From: Aestuariimicrobium kwangyangense DSM 21549
GTDB taxonomy: Bacteria; Actinomycetota; Actinomycetes; Propionibacteriales; Propionibacteriaceae
Reading direction: 5' to 3'
Assembly (NCBI RefSeq): GCF_000421525.1
Contig: NZ_ATXE01000001.1
Location: 868,001-932,000, forward strand
Length of the DNA: 64,000 bases
Every line of letters begins with the position of its first letter. Within the stretch, counting starts at the first letter, position 1. The translations under genes and the position numbers were made by a program. Positions 8,457 to 17,528 of the stretch are shown here, in pieces. The notes below the pieces were generated by a model that saw only the letters and a program-made list of their open reading frames with translations, was not told where the DNA came from and ran no database searches.

Positions 8457-9134
8457 ATGACCCGCATCCTGATCGTCGAGGACGAGCAGTCCTACCGTGA
8501 GGCCACGGCCTACATGCTGCGGCGGGAGGGCTTCGAGGTCGCCGAGGCGGCGGACGGTGATGGGGGACTGGCAGAGTTCGACCGGTCCGGGGCCGACCTG
8601 GTGCTGCTCGACCTGATGATGCCCGGTATGCCCGGCACGGAGGTGTGCCGCCAGTTGCGTCGGCGGGGGAACGTGCCGGTGATCATGGTGACCGCGCGCG
8701 ACTCAGAGGTCGACAAGGTGGTGGGGCTCGAACTGGGGGCCGACGACTACGTCACCAAGCCCTTCAGCCACCGAGAACTGGTGGCTCGCATCCGGGCGGT
8801 CCTCAGGCGCGGCCAGGACGTCGACCTGGCTCCTGACGTCATCGAGGGCGCGGGGGTGCGCGTTGACGTGGAACGCCACGAGGTGAGCGTCAACGGGGCA
8901 CCGGTGAGGCTGGCCCTGAAGGAGTTCGAACTGCTCGAGATGTTGCTGCGCAACGCGGGGCGGGTGATGACCCGGGGCCAACTGATCGACCGCATCTGGG
9001 GAGCTGACTACGTCGGCGACACCAAGACCCTCGATGTGCACGTGAAGAGGCTGCGCTCGAAGATCGAGGCCGATCCGGCCAATCCCGTGTTGGTGGTCAC
9101 CGTGCGGGGTTTGGGCTACAAGTTCGAGGCCTGA
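8457..9134 (+). CDS. regX3: Response regulator, RegX3/PhoP type (OmpR family)
   Basis: A 225-residue regulator with a receiver domain (acidic pair at E8-D9, phosphoacceptor D52 in LLDLMMPGMPG, conserved Thr and Lys in VTARD and VTKPF) and a winged-helix DNA-binding domain ending VVTVRGLGYKFEA. I chose ATG 8457, since AAAGG lies 6 nt upstream; a TTG at 8454 directly follows the kinase stop. It probably binds the 11-bp direct repeats upstream of phoU/senX3 and of the phoX-like gene. Confidence 0.92.
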   Translation: MTRILIVEDEQSYREATAYMLRREGFEVAEAADGDGGLAEFDRSGADLVLLDLMMPGMPGTEVCRQLRRRGNVPVIMVTARDSEVDKVVGLELGADDYVTKPFSHRELVARIRAVLRRGQDVDLAPDVIEGAGVRVDVERHEVSVNGAPVRLALKEFELLEMLLRNAGRVMTRGQLIDRIWGADYVGDTKTLDVHVKRLRSKIEADPANPVLVVTVRGLGYKFEA

Positions 9135-9166
9135 GTTCCCGAGGGCCCCTGCCCAGTGAGCCCGCC

Positions 9167-9241
9167 CAGTTGCCCCGGATTCAGTTGCCCCGGATCCAGT
9201 TCTCCTCGACTCAGGCCCGTCTGATCCGGGCCCGCTCGGAC
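9167..9241. repeat. 15-bp tandem repeat, five degenerate units
   Basis: Units begin CAGTTGCCCCGGATT (9167) and CAGTTGCCCCGGATC (9182), then diverge over three more 15-bp units ending exactly at the stop of the lipoprotein gene. The tract lies between the 3' ends of regX3 and the lipoprotein gene. Similar 15-bp units start at 29255. Confidence 0.7.
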
Positions 9242-9730
9242 TCAGGCCCGCGGCACGCTGGAGTAGTCGGGGGACGAGGCGTCCACCACCGGAACCAGCG
9301 TCGTCACCTCACCGGCCTTGGCGAAGGTGAAGGTGATCCGGGCGTAGAGGCCGGGCTGCAGCTTGTCGGAGTTGAGTGCGACCTTCTGCTGGGTGAGGCT
9401 CACGAGCTTGCCGGCAGGCAGTTCGACGTTGACCGAGCCGACTGTCAGGGCTCCGGTGTCCTCGAAGTTCGAGCCTGTCGCCTGGCCCGCGACGCCCGTC
9501 AGGGTGTCGCCGGTCGGGCTGTCGACCGACCCGGCCAGCACGCCCGCTCCATCCTTGGCGACGACGGTGATCGCGCGCAGGTGCACGCCCGGGGCTTGGG
9601 CGTCGACCCCGACGCCGGGAGTGTAGGGCTGGGCCACCTCGGTCGAGACGCAGCCCGCGAGCACGACGACGGCGAGGGCCGATGCGACCATGCCGAGGCG
9701 GACGAAGCGGCGGCGGGGAGCGGGGCTCAT
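9242..9730 (-). CDS. LpqE-like lipoprotein
   Basis: A 162-residue exported lipoprotein. The signal peptide ends in the lipobox LAGC (about residues 26-29), so the mature protein is anchored to the outer face of the membrane. The rest resembles the beta-sandwich of LpqE/PCu(A)C-like proteins: RAITVVAKDGAGVLAGSV, a LTVGSVNVELPAGKLVSL stretch and a C-terminal strand-rich region. In Mycobacterium tuberculosis lpqE sits next to carD, as here, which supports the call. The ATG at 9730 has GGAGGAATGAC upstream; a longer frame to 9856 lacks a signal peptide. The copper link of the wider family is not demonstrated by visible ligands. Confidence 0.7.
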   Translation of the reverse strand: MSPAPRRRFVRLGMVASALAVVVLAGCVSTEVAQPYTPGVGVDAQAPGVHLRAITVVAKDGAGVLAGSVDSPTGDTLTGVAGQATGSNFEDTGALTVGSVNVELPAGKLVSLTQQKVALNSDKLQPGLYARITFTFAKAGEVTTLVPVVDASSPDYSSVPRA

Positions 9731-9944
9731 GTCATTCCTCCACAGGCGATCAGGGGTGACGGTCTCGCGAGTGCAGACGACCCGTCGGCGACAGCCTAGC
9801 GAAAACCGAGACGTTGCGTTTGGGCAAGTCAGGGCCAAGATCTGCCGTCCCGGCACACATCTGACCCCTTGTCAAGGGTGTGAATGGGCCCCGATTGCGC
9901 CTCTGGCTAGGACGAACACCTGTGAGGTCACCCTCATGCCGTGC

Positions 9945-9950
9945 TAGACT
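9945..9950 (+). promoter_or_regulatory. -10 hexamer of the carD operon
   Basis: TAGACT with an upstream TGC lies 26 nt before the carD ATG; the -35 region is weak. A ribosome site (GAAAGGGG) sits between it and the ATG, so this transcript carries a short leader. Confidence 0.45.
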
Positions 9951-9976
9951 GGGCTTTGCGAAAGGGGTTGCAACTC

Positions 9977-10462
9977 ATGACTTTTACGGTCGGCGAAACG
10001 GTGGTCTATCCCAATCATGGGGCGGCTGTCATTGAAGACATCGAAACCCGTCAGATCAAGGGCGAGGACAAGCTCTACCTCGTGTTGAGGATCATCGGTC
10101 AGAACGACCTCGTGGTGAGGGTGCCGGCGTGCAACCTTGACCTCGTGGGCGTGCGTGACGTGGTCGACGCGGCTGGGCTCGAACGAGTGTTCGGGGTCCT
10201 GCGTGCGCCACACACCGAGGAACCGACCAACTGGTCGCGGCGCTACAAGGCCAACCTCGAGAAGCTGCACAGCGGCAACGTGATGAAGGTGGCGGAGGTC
10301 GTCCGCGACCTGTGGCGTCGCGAGCGTGAGCGCGGTCTCTCGGCCGGCGAGAAGAGGATGCTGGCCAAGGCGCGGCAGATCCTCGTGTCGGAACTCGCCC
10401 TGGCTGAGAAGGTCGAGGAGGACCGGGCCGAGGTGTTGCTGGACGAGGTTCTCGCGTCCTGA
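9977..10462 (+). CDS. carD: CarD-family RNA polymerase-binding regulator
   Basis: A 161-residue protein. The N-terminal Tudor-like RNA polymerase interaction domain opens [20 protein letters not shown]; the C-terminal helical DNA-binding domain includes [17 protein letters not shown]. In actinobacteria CarD binds the RNAP beta lobe and stabilises open complexes at most housekeeping promoters, including rRNA promoters. It is followed 13 bp later by ispD, the order found in mycobacteria. A GAAAGGGG ribosome site precedes the ATG. Confidence 0.96.
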   Translation: MTFTVGETVVYPNHGAAVIEDIETRQIKGEDKLYLVLRIIGQNDLVVRVPACNLDLVGVRDVVDAAGLERVFGVLRAPHTEEPTNWSRRYKANLEKLHSGNVMKVAEVVRDLWRRERERGLSAGEKRMLAKARQILVSELALAEKVEEDRAEVLLDEVLAS

Positions 10463-10475
10463 CAGACTGACAGAC

Positions 10476-11198
10476 ATGCAAGAGCCGGTCGTCGCCCTCG
10501 TGGTGGCGGCCGGCTCTGGCGTTCGCTTCGGGGCCTCCGTCCCGAAGGCGCTCGTGGAACTGGGGGGACGAGCCCTGGTGGCCCACTCGGTCGACGCGCT
10601 GGCTGCCGGCGGAGTCTCCCGGGTCGTGGTCGTCGTACCGGCCGACCATCGTCCCGATTTCGAGCGAGCCCTCGCCGATGCCCCCGTTCCGGTCGAACTC
10701 GTGGCGGGCGGACGGCGTCGCCAGGATTCCGTCCGGCAGGGGTTGGAGGCACTGGCCATCGACCTGGGAGCCGCTGACTCGGCCATCGTCCTCGTGCACG
10801 ATGCCGCCCGGCCCCTCGTCCCCGCCGAGGTCGTCGAACGGGTCCGTGATGCGGTCACCGCCGGCGCCACCGCTGTCGTGCCCGCTGTGCCGGTCGTCGA
10901 CTCGATCCGCTCCATCTCGCACCAGGGCCAGGACGAGGCATCGTCCGTCGTCGATCGGTCAGGCCTGCGCGCGGTGCAGACCCCTCAGGGGTTCTCGTTC
11001 GCGGCACTGCTGGCCGCCCACCGGGCGGTTGCCGACACAACGGAGGAACTCACCGACGATGCCGCCGTGGCCGAGCGCGCGGGGCACCGCGTCGTGCTCG
11101 TGCCGGGCAGCCGGGACTCGATCAAGATCACCGAACCCCTCGACCTGGTTCTCGCCGAGGCGCTGCTGGCAGGCCGCCGGACGGGGAATACCAGATGA
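10476..11198 (+). CDS. ispD: 2-C-methyl-D-erythritol 4-phosphate cytidylyltransferase
   Basis: A 240-residue enzyme that joins CTP and methylerythritol phosphate, the third step of the MEP isoprenoid pathway. The nucleotide-binding loop [11 protein letters not shown], the lysine in VPKAL, the [16 protein letters not shown] motif and the VHDAARPLV motif are all present, as is TPQGF. It overlaps ispF by 4 nt (ATGA), so the two are translationally coupled. No ribosome site precedes its own ATG. Confidence 0.96.
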   Translation: MQEPVVALVVAAGSGVRFGASVPKALVELGGRALVAHSVDALAAGGVSRVVVVVPADHRPDFERALADAPVPVELVAGGRRRQDSVRQGLEALAIDLGAADSAIVLVHDAARPLVPAEVVERVRDAVTAGATAVVPAVPVVDSIRSISHQGQDEASSVVDRSGLRAVQTPQGFSFAALLAAHRAVADTTEELTDDAAVAERAGHRVVLVPGSRDSIKITEPLDLVLAEALLAGRRTGNTR

Positions 11199-11668
11199 AC
11201 CTTCGCACCGGCATCGGCACCGACGTGCACCGACTCGTCGAGGGTGAGTCGATGCACTGCGCGGGCCTGTCCTTCCCGGACGAGACGTATGGTCTTGCCG
11301 GTCACTCCGACGGTGACGTCGCCGCCCACGCCCTGTGTGATGCCCTGCTGTCGGCGGCGGGCCTGGGTGACCTGGGGTCGAACTATGGAACCTCGGCGCC
11401 CGAATGGGCCGGTGCGAGCGGCGTCGCGTTCGTCCGGGAGACCGCTCGCCGGGTCCGCGAGGCTGGTTGGCGCGTCGCCAACGCCTCGGTGCAGGTGATC
11501 GGCAATCGGCCCAGGATGGCAGCCCGCCGGGTCGAGGCCGAGGGCGTGCTCACCGAGGCGCTGGGTGCCCCGGTGAGTGTGTCGGCGACCACCACCGACG
11601 GACTGGGTCTGACCGGCCGCGGAGAGGGTGTGGCGGCCATCGCCACGGCCCTGCTCACCGGCGACTGA
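11195..11668 (+). CDS. ispF: 2-C-methyl-D-erythritol 2,4-cyclodiphosphate synthase
   Basis: This 157-residue trimeric enzyme makes the cyclic diphosphate, releasing CMP, two steps after IspD. Metal ligands appear in GTDVHRL and in [36 protein letters not shown] is the conserved CMP-binding end. It is the third gene of carD-ispD-ispF and ends 55 bp before a convergent gene, with a hairpin between. Confidence 0.96.
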   Translation: MNLRTGIGTDVHRLVEGESMHCAGLSFPDETYGLAGHSDGDVAAHALCDALLSAAGLGDLGSNYGTSAPEWAGASGVAFVRETARRVREAGWRVANASVQVIGNRPRMAARRVEAEGVLTEALGAPVSVSATTTDGLGLTGRGEGVAAIATALLTGD

Positions 11669-11684
11669 GGTCAGCGGCCGGACA

Positions 11685-11711
11685 CCAGGGCCGGGACCGG
11701 TCCCCGGCTGG
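11685..11711. terminator. Hairpin between ispF and convergent peptidase gene
   Basis: A GC-rich dyad centred on the perfect palindrome GGGACCGGTCCC, extended by flanking CCAG/CTGG arms with a bulge, lies between two converging stop codons. Confidence 0.5.
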
Positions 11712-11723
11712 GCTCGCAGCGGA

Positions 11724-12866
11724 TCACTTCACGAGGGTGGCGGGAGCCACGAAGGTGTTGCACGCCCCGACCTTGGTCGACGCCAGACCCATCTCGGCCC
11801 AGTACTGGCGTGAACTGCCGTGCCCGTGGTTCCCGACGACGGCCGGCTTGCCGCTGAGGGTGTCATCGCCGATCGCCACCATCAGGGTGCGGATGTTGGC
11901 CAGGTCGGTCTGCGACATGCCCCGCGACTGGGCCACCGATTCGAGGAAGAGCCCCGCGAAGCAGTCGGCCTGCACCTCGAGGCGCCGGTTGACCTCCAGT
12001 GACTCGGCCTTGGGCAGGTTCTGGATCTCGTACGACGCGGCGGCACCGATACCTGTGCGGTACTGCACGGCGTGGCCCACCTCATGGGCGATGACGGTCT
12101 CGACGACGAAGCGTCCCCCGGCGACCTCGGGCGGGAGCACCTGGTTCAGGGTGGTCGACAGGTAGATCTGCTGGTTGGCGGCGCAGTAGACCGCGTTGCC
12201 CGCCGGGATCTTGCCGCAGGGGCTCTGGATGGAGGTCGAGTAGACGTTCGAGACGGGGCGGACGAAGGTCAGCCCGGCCTGCTCCAGTGTGGGGTCCCAC
12301 ACCCGGGAGAGGCAGGCGGTCAGTTCGTCCATCGACTTCTTGATCTGAGTCTTGGTGGCGGTACCGAGCTTGATCTCGGTCATCTCGCAGCGGGTCGGGG
12401 ACGGCACGGTGGAGTCGTAGACCTTGTTCTGCTTCGTGAGCCTGTCGAGATCGGCCTCAACCTTGGGCAACGGCAACTCCGGGGGGTTCGCCTCGGGGGG
12501 CGGTACCTGGTAGTCCTCCTGCTGGTACTGGGTGGTCTGGCCCTGGGCCCTCTGACCGCCGACGAGGTCGGTCACGACATTGGCGATCAACGCGACGGCG
12601 ATGATGCCGACGATGGCCGCGACCACGACCTTGAGAACAGGGTTGCCGCGCTGCGGCGGACGAGGGGTGGGCAGCGGCGACGAGGGTTGCTGCCACTGGC
12701 CTCCCCACGGTCCACCTGCACCCGGGGCCTGGGAGGGTGGCCCCCACGGTCCGGCCTGGAGACGGCTGGACGGTTGGGGTGCGACGGGGCGTTGACCCGT
12801 CGGCGGACCCCACTGGCCGCCCCCGAATCCCTGCTGGCCCTGTCGGCCCCACTGCTGCTGCGTCAC
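11724..12866 (-). CDS. Membrane-anchored neutral zinc metallopeptidase (YpfJ/KPN_02809 family)
   Basis: A 380-residue protein. The first 75 residues are a Gln/Pro/Gly-rich cytoplasmic segment; one membrane helix spans about 76-102. The outer domain carries the zinc motif HEVGH at 261-265 within VIAHEVGHAVQYR and a later Glu-rich helix (LEVNRRLEVQADCFAGLF) with the third ligand region. Conserved cysteine pairs suggest disulfides outside the cell. The family is common in bacteria but its substrate is not established. The GTG start is preceded at 6 nt by TAGTCT on the minus strand, so the message is likely leaderless. Confidence 0.85.
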   Translation of the reverse strand: MTQQQWGRQGQQGFGGGQWGPPTGQRPVAPQPSSRLQAGPWGPPSQAPGAGGPWGGQWQQPSSPLPTPRPPQRGNPVLKVVVAAIVGIIAVALIANVVTDLVGGQRAQGQTTQYQQEDYQVPPPEANPPELPLPKVEADLDRLTKQNKVYDSTVPSPTRCEMTEIKLGTATKTQIKKSMDELTACLSRVWDPTLEQAGLTFVRPVSNVYSTSIQSPCGKIPAGNAVYCAANQQIYLSTTLNQVLPPEVAGGRFVVETVIAHEVGHAVQYRTGIGAAASYEIQNLPKAESLEVNRRLEVQADCFAGLFLESVAQSRGMSQTDLANIRTLMVAIGDDTLSGKPAVVGNHGHGSSRQYWAEMGLASTKVGACNTFVAPATLVK

Positions 12867-13025
12867 TGCGCCAGACTAACTCGCGCCAGTGGCAGGGGGG
12901 TTGGTCGATCGGTTGCTCGTGCCCATGGGCGACGGCCTCGGGCTGTGCCATAGTCGACCGTGTGGGCCCCGCACGGCCCGCACGGCCCTGTGGGCCCGTG
13001 TGATCGAAGACAGAAAGGCCCCGCG

Positions 13026-14786
13026 TTGACCGGCCCCTGGAACCTCGTACGATCGACCTCCCCACGATCGACCCCCTCGCGATCGATGGTCGGACGACGG
13101 CTCGCCACCGCCGCGCTCGCCTCCGCCGCGCTGGTGGCCGGACCTCTCGCCGGTGCCGCGCATGCCCAGGGGGAGGCCGTCAGCTACGTCGTCGACGGGT
13201 CCGTCGACGCCCACGGCGTGCTCAACCTCAGCGAGACCATCACCCTCGGCGACTCCGCACCCGATCAGCTCACCCAGCGGATCGCGACGTCGGCACCAGC
13301 TGAGCACAAGATGGAGTACCACTACACGATCGGCGGTCTGAAGGCCACGGCGGGCGGCGCCGATCTCGGCGCCCAGGTCAGCGACGACGCCGGCTACAAG
13401 GTGATCCGTATCGACACCGCCAAGGCCAAGGGCAAACCCATCGTCATCAGCTACACCGTCAGCGGCGCCACCCATGCCGATCCGGCAGTGTCGGGTCGTC
13501 CGGCGACCACCACGATGGACTACCGCGTGCTGCAGGGACTCTCGGTGGGTGTCGACGAGGTCAGCGGCACCATCAAGGCACCCAGCCTGGTGAGTCAGGT
13601 CGACTGCAAGGCGGGGCCGCCCGTCAACCCTGTCGCCTGCAACTCGTGGACCGGCGGCACCGGCGAGGAGCCCAACCCCACCTTCACCGACGGTCCCCGC
13701 GGCGCGGGGGAGGTCGTGCAGGTCTCGTTCACCACCCAGGCACAGGGCATGGCGGCCAGCGAGTCGATCGACCACCAGTGGAGCCTCGACCGTGCCTTCG
13801 AGCCCAGTGCCACCTCGTTGTTGCTGGCCCTGGCGACCCTCGTGCTGGGTGCGCTCGGGCTGTGGGCTCTGCATCGACGCACGGGCCGCGACGTGGCTGC
13901 GGCCAGTCGTCCTACCCTGATCGCTGAGTTCGTGCCCGTCGGCGCCGGAGAGGAGGAGTTCCACCTGGTCGAGGACATTCGTCCGGGGCAGATCGGCACC
14001 GTCGCCGACGAGAGCGTCGACCCGATCGACGTGACCGCGACCCTGCTCGACCTGGCCGTACGGGGGCACCTCCGCATCCGTGAGCTGGGACCCGAGTCGC
14101 AGCACAAGCCCATGGACTGGTCGTTCGAGCGTCGCGAGGGTGGACGCGGTCAGCTGCGTCCGTACGAGCAGGTGCTGCTCGACGCGGTCGCGCCCCTCGA
14201 TGGCCGCGTCGTCAAGGTCTCGGGGATCGCCTCGGCGATCGGTGACGTGATCCCGCAGGTGCAGGACGAACTGTACGAGGACGTCGTTCGCCAGGGCTGG
14301 TTCGACAAACGACCGGACGAGGCTCGCAACGGCTGGATGCTGCTCGGTTGGATCTCGCTGACCCTGGCGGTCCTGGTGGCCGGCCTGCTGGTCGCCTTCA
14401 CCACGCTGGGGCTGTGGGGGCTGGCCCTGATTGCGATCGCCGCCGGGGTGGTCTTCCTGGCACCGAGGATGCCGCGCCGATCGGCGCGCGGATCACAGCT
14501 GCTGGCCGGTCTGCACGTGTTGGCCCACGACCTGCAGAACCATCGCACCGACCAGATGCCGCGGGGGCAGGAGTTGCGCGAACTCTCCGAACTGCTGCCC
14601 TACGCCGTGGTGCTGGGCGGACGAGGACGATGGCTCGAAGCCTTCGCGGACGCCGATGACGACGCCACCCCCGACCCCACCGACCTCGACTGGTACCACG
14701 CTCCCGACACCTGGCACCTCGCCGACCTGCCCGACTCGGTGACGGCGTTCATCACCTCGGTGCAGGGGCACCTGTTCGGGCGCTGA
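13026..14786 (+). CDS. DUF2207-family membrane protein
   Basis: About 586 residues: a signal peptide (MVGRRLATAALASAALVAG..., cut near AHA), an extracellular beta-rich DUF2207 domain to about residue 260, a membrane helix, a cytoplasmic linker with two winged-helix-like segments, two more helices (GWISLTLAVLVAGLLVAF; LWGLALIAIAAGVVFLA), and the ELLPYAVVLGG end typical of the family. Function is unknown. I chose TTG 13026 because AAAGG lies 7 nt upstream; ATG 13086, right at the signal peptide, is an alternative without a ribosome site. Confidence 0.8.
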   Translation: MTGPWNLVRSTSPRSTPSRSMVGRRLATAALASAALVAGPLAGAAHAQGEAVSYVVDGSVDAHGVLNLSETITLGDSAPDQLTQRIATSAPAEHKMEYHYTIGGLKATAGGADLGAQVSDDAGYKVIRIDTAKAKGKPIVISYTVSGATHADPAVSGRPATTTMDYRVLQGLSVGVDEVSGTIKAPSLVSQVDCKAGPPVNPVACNSWTGGTGEEPNPTFTDGPRGAGEVVQVSFTTQAQGMAASESIDHQWSLDRAFEPSATSLLLALATLVLGALGLWALHRRTGRDVAAASRPTLIAEFVPVGAGEEEFHLVEDIRPGQIGTVADESVDPIDVTATLLDLAVRGHLRIRELGPESQHKPMDWSFERREGGRGQLRPYEQVLLDAVAPLDGRVVKVSGIASAIGDVIPQVQDELYEDVVRQGWFDKRPDEARNGWMLLGWISLTLAVLVAGLLVAFTTLGLWGLALIAIAAGVVFLAPRMPRRSARGSQLLAGLHVLAHDLQNHRTDQMPRGQELRELSELLPYAVVLGGRGRWLEAFADADDDATPDPTDLDWYHAPDTWHLADLPDSVTAFITSVQGHLFGR

Positions 14787-14800
14787 TCCGTACCGCAGCG

Positions 14801-14834
14801 CCGGCGTGCTCGCGAGACTTCGCGAGCACGCCGG
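14801..14834. terminator. Bidirectional hairpin between the DUF2207 gene and glyA
   Basis: A 15-bp perfect inverted repeat, arm CCGGCGTGCTCGCGA, with a 4-nt loop (GACT), lies between two converging genes. Confidence 0.8.
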
Positions 14835-14849
14835 TGTCGTGCTCCCTGC

Positions 14850-16289
14850 TCAGAGTTCCAGTCCGGGGTACAGCGGGTGCGCCGTCAGCATCTCGCCAGC
14901 GGCGGCCTTGGTGCGTTCGGCCACACCGTCGGCAATCGTGTACTTGGCCTTGCCCGGGGCTCCGGATGCGGTCGGGTTCGCAGACGTGTTGGTGAGCACG
15001 TCGACGATCAGTTCGGCGACCCGGTCGAAGTCCTCCGCGCCGAAACCGCGCGAGGTCAGCGCGGGCGTGCCCAGCCGGACGCCGGTGGTGTACCAGGCAC
15101 CGTTGGGATCCTGCGGCACCGAGTTGCGGTTCGACACCACGCCGGCGTCGAGCAGGGCAGATTCGGCCTGGCGTCCCGTGAGGCCGTACTGGCCGACGTC
15201 GAGCAACACCAGGTGGTTGTCGGTGCCGCCCGTCACCAGCTTCTGGCCACGCTTGAGGAATCCTTCGGCCAGCGCCTTCGCGTTGTCGGCCACGTTCTGG
15301 GCGTAGGTCTGGAACTCCTGGGTGCGGGCCTCGGCCAGGGCCACGGCCTTGGCGGCCATCATGTGCGACAACGGACCGCCGAGCACCATCGGGCAGCCAC
15401 GGTCGACTGCGCCGGCGAACTCCTGCTTGGCCAGCACCATGCCGCCACGGGGTCCGCGGAGGGACTTGTGGGTGGTGGTGGTGACCACGTGGGCGTGGGG
15501 CACCGGGTCTTCGTCGCCGGTGAAGACCTTGCCGGCGACCAGTCCCGCGAAGTGGGCCATGTCGACCAGCAGGGTGGCGCCCACCTCGTCGGCGATCTCG
15601 CGCATGGTGGCGAAGTTCACGCGGCGGGGATAGGCCGAGTAGCCGGCGATCAGGATGAGCGGCTTGAACTCCCGGGCATCGGCCCGCAACTTGTCGTAGT
15701 CGATCAGCTGGGTCTCGGGATCGGTGCCGTAGGAGCGTTGGTGGAACATCTTGCCCGAGATGTTGTGGCGGAAGCCGTGGGTGAGGTGACCGCCGGCGTC
15801 GAGCGACATGCCCATCACGCGCTGCTCACCGAAGGTCTTGCGCAGGGTCTCCCAGTCGGCCTCGCTGAGGTCGTTCACGGTCTTGGCGCCCAGCTTCTCC
15901 AGGGCAGGTGACTCGATGCGCTGGGCCAGGATCGCCCAGTAGGCGACCAGGTTGGCGTCGATGCCCGAGTGGGGCTGCACGTACGCGTACTCGGCTCCGA
16001 ACAGTGCGCGGGCGTGCTCGGCGGCCACCGACTCGACGGTGTCGACGTTCTGGCAGGCGGCGTAGAAGCGGTGGCCGACCGTGCCCTCGGCGTACTTGTC
16101 CGAGAACCAGGTCCCCATGGTTGCCAGCACCGGCAGCGAGGCGTAGTTCTCGCTCGCGATCAGCTTCAGCGACTCACGCTGGTCGACCAGTTCCTGCCGG
16201 GTGGCCTCGGCGATCCTCGGCTCCACCTTTTCGATCACGGAAAGGATCGTCTGGTAGGCGCTGGCGAGTTCGGCGTTCGCATTGGACAC
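14850..16289 (-). CDS. glyA: Serine hydroxymethyltransferase (long clade)
   Basis: A 479-residue PLP enzyme converting serine and tetrahydrofolate to glycine and methylene-tetrahydrofolate. Visible hallmarks: [13 protein letters not shown], the [17 protein letters not shown] region, [15 protein letters not shown], and the PLP lysine in [14 protein letters not shown]. Usual GlyA is near 420 residues; this one carries an insertion around residues 115-165 and belongs to a longer clade found in some actinobacteria and chlamydiae. The GTG start has GAGGAGCACCC upstream. It supplies one-carbon units for purine and thymidylate synthesis. Confidence 0.95.
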   Translation of the reverse strand: MSNANAELASAYQTILSVIEKVEPRIAEATRQELVDQRESLKLIASENYASLPVLATMGTWFSDKYAEGTVGHRFYAACQNVDTVESVAAEHARALFGAEYAYVQPHSGIDANLVAYWAILAQRIESPALEKLGAKTVNDLSEADWETLRKTFGEQRVMGMSLDAGGHLTHGFRHNISGKMFHQRSYGTDPETQLIDYDKLRADAREFKPLILIAGYSAYPRRVNFATMREIADEVGATLLVDMAHFAGLVAGKVFTGDEDPVPHAHVVTTTTHKSLRGPRGGMVLAKQEFAGAVDRGCPMVLGGPLSHMMAAKAVALAEARTQEFQTYAQNVADNAKALAEGFLKRGQKLVTGGTDNHLVLLDVGQYGLTGRQAESALLDAGVVSNRNSVPQDPNGAWYTTGVRLGTPALTSRGFGAEDFDRVAELIVDVLTNTSANPTASGAPGKAKYTIADGVAERTKAAAGEMLTAHPLYPGLEL

Positions 16290-16568
16290 GGGCGTGCTCC
16301 TCGGAGATCGGTGTGGTCGTCAATCTACCGCGAGGGGCCCGGGGGAGTTCCGCGCTTCCATGGGCCGCGCCACGGTGGTGCTGGGGGCCGTCAGTGCAGC
16401 GGGTTGCTTCGAGATCGGCCCTGACCGCCGACATCAGCCCGGCGACACCGTCCTGCAGCAATCTGCTGTCTGCGCGGCGAATGGCTGCAATCTGTGGACA
16501 GATTCTTGGTCCACGGCTGGTGCTGTGGACATCCCCGGAACGACCGTCCATGGCCGTGCACTGAAGTC

Positions 16569-17411
16569 ATGGACAACTCCGTCATCATCCGTCAACAGCT
16601 CCCCTCGGACCAGCGCAGCCGGCTTGACCAGAAGGTGCGCCACGGGAATCTGACCCGCATCCTCCCGGGCGCCTACACGGCCGATGAGTCCGGCTCGTGG
16701 ATCCACCGAGTGCTCGCAGTGCAGGGCTTGCGGCCGAGCGCTGTGCTGTCGCGGACGACCGCAGCCCGCCTGGACTTCTGGCCCGACCTGCCCAGCGACG
16801 ACGTCCATGTCGACGGGGCCCGGTTCCGGGGGGCTCCGGAGTGGCTGCACCCGACCGCGCGCGCCATCCCCGGAGGCTTGGTCATGCGTTGGGGCGAGCT
16901 GAGACTCACCGCAACCCCGCTGACAGTGCTCGACTTGGTGGACGACGTGGGTGGGCGAGCGATCGACGAGGGCCTGCGCCGTCGGGTTGTCACGCTGCCG
17001 CTCCTGCACCAGACCATGGATGAGTTCAACTGGCGCCGTGGCAACACCCTGCGCCGCAGACTCCTGCACGAATCCCGGGACCAGCCCTGGTCAGAGCTCG
17101 AGCGTGACGGGCACAACCTGATGCGGCGCCACCGCATCAAGGGGTGGCACGCCAACCATCGCGTCCGGATCAAGGGCCACGTCTTCTACATCGACATGGC
17201 CATCCCGGCTCTCGGGCTGGCCATCGAACTCGACGGCTGGTCGTTCCACCGCACCCGGGAAGACCTCGAGCGTGACGCCGCCCGCCACAACTGGCTGCAG
17301 TACGCCGGCTGGACGGTCCTGAGGTTCACCTCGACAACGCTCGAGGAGATACCCACCTGGGTGCACCGGTTCCGGACCCTCAGAGCGCGGGTGACGCAGC
17401 AGGTTGCGTGA
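16569..17411 (+). CDS. AbiEi-like / DUF559 endonuclease-fold protein
   Basis: A 280-residue protein common as orphans in actinobacteria. The N-terminal part (RLDQKVRHGNLTRILPGAYT) resembles the winged helix of AbiEi-type antitoxins; the C-terminal part (residues about 195-270) matches DUF559, related to Vsr-type very-short-patch endonucleases, with DMAIPALGLAIELDGWSFH carrying acidic residues, a downstream RDAARHNWLQ helix and WTVLRFT. No toxin partner adjoins it, so a toxin-antitoxin role is not supported. The ATG at 16569 begins the conserved region. The 279 bp upstream hold nothing I recognise. Confidence 0.65.
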   Translation: MDNSVIIRQQLPSDQRSRLDQKVRHGNLTRILPGAYTADESGSWIHRVLAVQGLRPSAVLSRTTAARLDFWPDLPSDDVHVDGARFRGAPEWLHPTARAIPGGLVMRWGELRLTATPLTVLDLVDDVGGRAIDEGLRRRVVTLPLLHQTMDEFNWRRGNTLRRRLLHESRDQPWSELERDGHNLMRRHRIKGWHANHRVRIKGHVFYIDMAIPALGLAIELDGWSFHRTREDLERDAARHNWLQYAGWTVLRFTSTTLEEIPTWVHRFRTLRARVTQQVA

Positions 17412-17528
17412 GGACGGCCGCGCCCGTGTCGGGGGAGGCCCTCTGTCCGATCCTGGAGCAACCTGCTGCCACGAGGGCGCCGGGGGAGTCGAGGAGCAGC
17501 CGCGTCCATGAAACGAGAGCAGGGAGGC

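Noticed and set aside
16569-17411. Type IV toxin-antitoxin locus
   Set aside because: The AbiEi-like N-terminus has no AbiEii-type nucleotidyltransferase partner on either side.
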